Shown here: piece by piece, positions 59,755 to 64,000 of the stretch
Layout: the number at the start of each line of letters is the position of its first letter
Numbering within the stretch: position 1 is the stretch's first letter
Source: Sipunculus nudus
Taxonomy: Eukaryota > Annelida > Sipuncula > Golfingiida > Sipunculidae
NCBI GenBank assembly: GCA_026874595.1
Contig: CM049307.1
Location: 73,632,643-73,696,642 of the forward strand
Direction: 5' to 3'
DNA: 64,000 nt
Translations under genes and position numbers: made by a program
Notes under the pieces: generated by a model
What the model saw: the letters and a program-made list of their open reading frames with translations, nothing else
Told to the model about the DNA's origin: nothing
The model's database searches: none

Positions 59755-60200
59755 TTTTATAATTTGCTTGGCGGTTACTGCCAAGCCAAAAGAAGTATAT
59801 GTCATCGAGCAGCTACAGGTTGCTGCGGTCAAGACCTCAGCCCTGTGCGCTCCTTAAGCATGTTCTCTGAGCCAACAGTGGCAGTGCCACGCCAAGCCAA
59901 GCAGGGAGCCGTAGAGGGCGCCATCTTCTCTCCTGGGTTGTTGTCTGTATTAGAAAGCTACAGCATCCACAGTCACAAAGCCAGAAGCAACCCGCATTCC
60001 CTCCACCGATCCCAGCAGCGGAGACCCAGCCATGCCATTCGAGAGCCGAACTCGATCCTTGTGAATGACCTTACTTCGAGACGCAAAGCCCTTTTACTTG
60101 CGATTTCGGTCAAAATTACTAGGTTACTGCCGAAAACAGCCAAACTGCCTTGTGCAAAGACCGGATTGCCTGAGTGGTCGCCTCCTGCACAGGATTAAGG
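59755..60200. other. GC-richer island with a 148-codon open frame
   Basis: About 450 bp of clearly higher GC than the flanks. The plus frame has no family resemblance and is rich in S, R, P and H, as in chance frames. The other strand is broken by stops. A palindrome CTTGGCGGTTACTGCCAAG lies at 59766-59784. It may be a first exon/promoter of a gene or a repeat; no donor or acceptor pattern decides. Confidence 0.3.
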
Positions 60201-61135
60201 ACTATTGTGCATGCATATGAATAACCCCTGCTTTCAGTGACCGATTTAAGCATGTTTAGCCTGACATTTGACCCAGGCTCTGACCCACATGCTTTGTCAG
60301 TCAATGTGAAAAACACATGACTCTCGCTTTATGAAAAGGAGGGTTTCAACCCAGGAGGATTTATGACAAACCCTAATACAAGGTCCCAATTTATGGAAAA
60401 GGGGTGGGGGTGGGGGCGGGGGTTCCAGGCCTCAAAATTTGTATGATATGATTAAAAATTTGCGGCGGCTGAAAAGAGACTCCCCTTTGGTCCTCTTCTG
60501 CTATTAACGAGGTATGCATATTTCCATGTCTCTCTTCAGGAACAGTTTCCTTGCCTTAAAATGAACATTTAATTTATCTTTCATGTCTTCCTTACATCAG
60601 CCTATTCTTTATACGTCCAGCAATAGTAACAATGCAGTCAAAGATCATTGAAAACCTGAATGCCCCCGCATTCCAGTTTGCAAATTAAATTTAAACATCA
60701 TCACTTTCAGGTCTTAAACTTCAAGGTAAACACCGATGTATGCACAGCAGCACACAATACATTGTAAAAATACTTGTACAGTTATCTTATTGAGACTGTA
60801 TCCCACTGAAAATCTACATTTTCTTTTAACTTTTAGAATAAAAATTGAGCAAACATTCCTCATCTCAGTTAATACATCTCAACCACGGTAAAAAGCCTGG
60901 AATACCAGGTTTATCAGCCAGTATATATAATATGATTATAATGTCTGAGTTAATCATTGACTTGTGTATAGAAATATGAAATAGAGAAATTCTAATTAAT
61001 TAAGTGTGGTATTATTTATTTTTGTTCTGTATATATTTTGCCACCAACAATTTTGTTGAACTATGTGAAAATTGGGACATTTCTTTGCTTTCTTTTTGCT
61101 CTGATCTATGAGTTCTTCTTGCTTTGAATATGCAT
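60201..61135. other. No gene seen
   Basis: AT-rich DNA with a G-rich patch (GGGGTGGGGGTGGGGGCGGG, about 60402-60421) that could form a G-quadruplex. Confidence 0.35.
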
Positions 61136-61139
61136 TCAC

Positions 61140-61454
61140 ACCCTTCCTGTGTGTGTTTGTGTGTGTGTCTAGATGTGTTTTTGTTCTTAACTCACATAAT
61201 CAATCTAGAAACTTATGAAATTTTCAGAGCATTTCAGGAATGGGCCGATAAAGAATTAAATTGATTTTGGTGTAGATCAGACACATGATCTGGATTCAGA
61301 AATATCACCATTCACAAATGTACAGTCACTTATGCCCAAATGAATCTGAGAATATTGGCCAAATAAGTGACTGCAATCACGGTTATGCGAGCATCTGAAA
61401 ATAGGGACCCTGCATATGGTGGAGGCTTGCATTCCTTAAAATGCAGATTTCTAG
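61140..61454 (+). mobile_element. Helitron-like element ending in hairpin plus CTAG
   Basis: It is a second copy of the family at 29583-29917. The right end carries a short palindrome (TGCATTCCTTAAAATGCA), then GATTTCTAG, as expected for a Helitron 3' terminus. Confidence 0.55.
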
Positions 61455-61959
61455 ATGTAAATTTAAGATTTTTTAAATTTTATACAAGCAGTGATCAAAC
61501 ACTTTGTGTCTGTGTAACTTAATTTATATCTGTCAGGTACTCTCATTTAGTATAAGCTGATTCACAGACATGTGGGCCATTAATAATGTAATTAAGGTTC
61601 ATGGAAAAATGTGGCCAAGAAGCTCAGATGGTGCTAGCTCATAGAGGACACTGGTGATGAGATTACTCTGGATTACTTTAAGTGGATCATGCACAGGTGT
61701 GAAATGACTTTCACTTATTGCCTATAAAGAATCTGCAGTGATATTTATTTTCCCAGTTGAATGTGTTTGGTCTGGACAAAGGATTAATGGATGGATACAG
61801 ATCACCATAGCATATATGACTTTCAGTCATTCAACCTAATAACCATGGTGGGCTTAGTGAATGGATAACCTTGAGTTGTAATATGCTGAATACAGAATTA
61901 TACCTGGCCCATCAGTTCCTACATTCATATTTTCATCAGAGTTAATGCCACATGTACAT

Positions 61960-62120
61960 CATTTGTGAGAGTTGTTATTTGTGAGGGATGTTATTCGTGA
62001 GGAGTGTTATCAGTACGGTGTGTTAATTTTGTGAGTGCTGTTATTTTTGCGGACTTATTTGTAAGACGTGTCAATTGTGAAGGTTGTTATTTGTGAAGAT
62101 TGTTATTTGTGAGGGGTTTC
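61960..62120 (+). repeat. ~17-18-bp minisatellite
   Basis: About eight diverged copies of GTTATTTGTGAGGGxTG lie in tandem. Confidence 0.65.
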
Positions 62121-62432
62121 ATCTGGGTCTTTACACTTTTTTAGACACTTTTGGTATGGTGTTCCTTCTCTATGTAATAAATTAGTGAACCTTCTTTCAG
62201 TTATGTGAAGCTCAGATAAAAGTTACATCAGTTGTTTGTAATTAAATTGTCTCATTCCTCGACCTGATTATCAAAATAATTAAGTCAGAATGACCTAATT
62301 TGATGTATGTAAATAAATAGCCTTACTGATCAGTCTGGCTGCAAAACATCTCTGTCTGTCATATAAGAGTTGTAGACAGAACCTGTTGCCATACTACTTT
62401 GGATATTAGAAGCTATTTTAATATTACTGCTG

Positions 62433-63033
62433 TAACTTATATAACAGCTATGATTATTGCGGTCAGACTTATAACCAGACAGGAGCAAAAAGCAACAAAA
62501 AGTACCAAAAATGCTCCAATATTCTTGCCTATTTCTACTAAATAATTGTCTTAAAGTAAATATTTTGTCTTCTTTGGTACAAATATATTAGGAATTGTCA
62601 AAATAATCTGCCAACTGTCACCACAATTATCAGCTGTCACTTACATCCTCGAGTACATATATGCACTGCTGACATCATGTGGCCACTTAACATACAAAAT
62701 CATCAGGAGCCCGATCACAGTTGTCTGTATTTCTGTTATGTTGACAATCTCAGTTTACACATTTTTGCAAGCTGATTTGTACCAGATTCAATCTATTTAA
62801 GACAACTTGAAAGTAGAAGCAAGTGATAATCATGGTCGTTTTCGGTGCTTTTTGGTGCTTTATGGTCCATTCTGGTTATTAGTCTGACCCTTATTATTGT
62901 AACAACATATATAGCTCTTGGTAGAAGCAAGTGATGATCATGGTCCTTTTCGGTGCTTTTTGGTGCTTTATGGTCCTTTTCGGTTATTAGTCTGACCCTT
63001 ATTTTTGTTACAACATATATAGCTTTTTGGCAC
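62433..63033. mobile_element. ~600-bp inverted-repeat element with duplicated right arm
   Basis: The left arm (62433-62515: GGTCAGACTTATAACCAGAC, GCAAAAAGCAACAAAAAG) is matched on the minus strand by the right arm (AACAAAAATAAGGGTCAGAC, TAATAACCGAAAAGGACC, AAGCACCAAAAAGCACC). The right arm is a near-perfect 108-bp direct duplication (62813-62920 and 62921-63028). Confidence 0.6.
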
Positions 63034-63189
63034 TTGATGAGATTGCAGGTCTGAAGGTCATGGCCTGTTGGTCACTTACATCTCCCACCCTACTTCTGTC
63101 TGTTTTGCAAGTTATGCAGGAAAAGTAAAATACAGAAGCTTAACTTCTCTAAAGAAGCTACTGATATTCCTGCTGCCTGCTTTGACCAT

Positions 63190-63590
63190 TTATGATGCAC
63201 TTAAACACCAGGTGGTGGGCCTGTCTGCATAAAGACTGCTGATGTGACTAGCAGCCAACCAAATGCCAGTCAACAGAAACTCGACAGGCATCAGGCTCCT
63301 CCCAAAAACCAAGTGCGGGGCCATTCTCTCTGAGCCTGTGGCCTGTTCAAACGGTTGCTGGGGCAATGAGCTGTCACTCAAAACAAAATGAACAACATTA
63401 GCTCCATGTAATCCTTGCTTGGCTGGTAAACCGTTTTGTCTTCCAGCACAGGGTCTCATCTGATTGGACCAAAATACAGTGCTCCCCTCTGGTGTAGAGA
63501 TTCAGGATACGAGGTCAAAACAAACAGCGCTTACGATATAGGTAGTAGGCCTATAGGTATAGCGCTGTGTAAAGAGCATATACTTCACTA
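63190..63590 (-). repeat. Dispersed repeat copy B
   Basis: The minus strand runs GCTCTTTACACAGCGCT, GTAAGCGCTGTTTGTTTT, GACCTCGTATCCTGAATC, GAGGGGAGCACTGTATTTT and onward, matching 22203-23310 in the opposite direction 41 kb away. It lacks the MITE found in copy A. The 89-codon open frame inside is repeat sequence. Confidence 0.65.
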
Positions 63591-63849
63591 ACTTGACATG
63601 AATTAAATTTTGGTATGACATGAGCACCAGTAAAGTATTTAAAGTATCATCCAAATGATATGATTAAGTAAAGGCTAATTTTGTAATGCATAATTAAAAG
63701 CTAAAACTACGGTAGAGAGCCTGGAGCTGAGTTAGCCACACAAATGCGACTGGCTTGGACAAAAAGACGGCTGACTTTAGTGGTAAGCAGAGTTTCATGG
63801 CTTGACTCGGCTTGCAAAATGTCTTGGGCTTTGGCTTTTACACCCGAGC

Positions 63850-64000
63850 CTAATGGCTCATCAGGCCGGTGCTTATTCCGGTTTCAGTAGTGTGAAGCAA
63901 CTTAGGAGTTAAACTCCTCCTGGATGGGACGCTAGTCCATCGCAGGTTACCTTCCCAGTATTTACTGGTACCCATTTCTACTGCTGGGTGGACAGAGGCA
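63850..64000 (+). repeat. SINE/LINE-tail-like repeat running off the window
   Basis: Words GGATGGGACGCTAGTCCATC, GCAGGTTACCTTCCCAG, ACTGGTACCCATTTCTAC and GCTGGGTGG resemble a conserved interspersed-repeat domain seen in many invertebrate genomes. The family is not named with confidence, and it continues past 64000. Confidence 0.45.

Noticed and set aside
59752-60198. 148-codon open frame in the GC-richer island
   Set aside because: Composition is typical of a chance frame in GC-rich DNA, and there is no family motif or splice context.
63190-63459. 89-codon minus-strand frame
   Set aside because: It lies wholly in the dispersed repeat that also occurs at 22203-23310, where the frame is not kept.

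Overview
The window looks like a piece of a lophotrochozoan genome, most likely a bivalve mollusc. It is AT-rich, short host exons are separated by introns of up to 12 kb, and long G/C homopolymer tracts are frequent. Many dispersed non-autonomous DNA elements are present, including Helitron-like elements with core repeats and a 3' hairpin of a type I associate with bivalve genomes. The taxonomic call is inference from repeat style and protein resemblance; no marker gene fixes the species.

Four host genes are supported well and a fifth is seen only as its first exon. (1) At the left edge, on the minus strand, a signal-peptide exon (431-541) begins a secreted or ER protein whose remainder lies outside the window. 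(2) COX18, the mitochondrial Oxa1/YidC-family insertase needed for cytochrome c oxidase assembly, occupies 5545-21383 on the minus strand. Five exons join in frame to 367 codons, with a 12.3 kb intron between exons 4 and 5. (3) Divergent from it, an intronless Sir2-type protein of 293 residues lies at 24268-25149 (+). It resembles a bacterial sirtuin subfamily rather than SIRT1-7 and has lost most of the usual zinc cysteines. (4) A two-coding-exon gene (38461-38510 joined to 46556-47450, +) encodes a 314-residue protein with a DUF5662/HD-like His-Asp core. (5) A fatty-acid-binding-protein-like gene runs on the minus strand (exons at 53250-53425, 42361-42471 and 41854-41904; first exon not found). 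Genes 4 and 5 interlock: each has an exon inside an intron of the other.

Layout: 0-5.5 kb holds the signal-peptide exon and repeats. 5.5-21.4 kb is COX18, whose large intron carries a 5.3 kb terminal-inverted-repeat element that contains a second one of 3.3 kb. 21.4-24.3 kb is the divergent COX18/sirtuin interval with a repeat, a nested MITE and two CTCF-like motifs. 25.5-36.8 kb is repeat-rich, with an inverted partner of the 15.7-17.6 kb element and a nest of TA-flanked and Helitron-like elements. 36.8-53.5 kb holds the interleaved DUF5662-like and FABP-like genes. 53.5-64 kb has no gene I can support. A TTAA-flanked MITE family of about 450-480 bp has four copies in the right half. I saw no LTR, retroviral or Polinton-type element.
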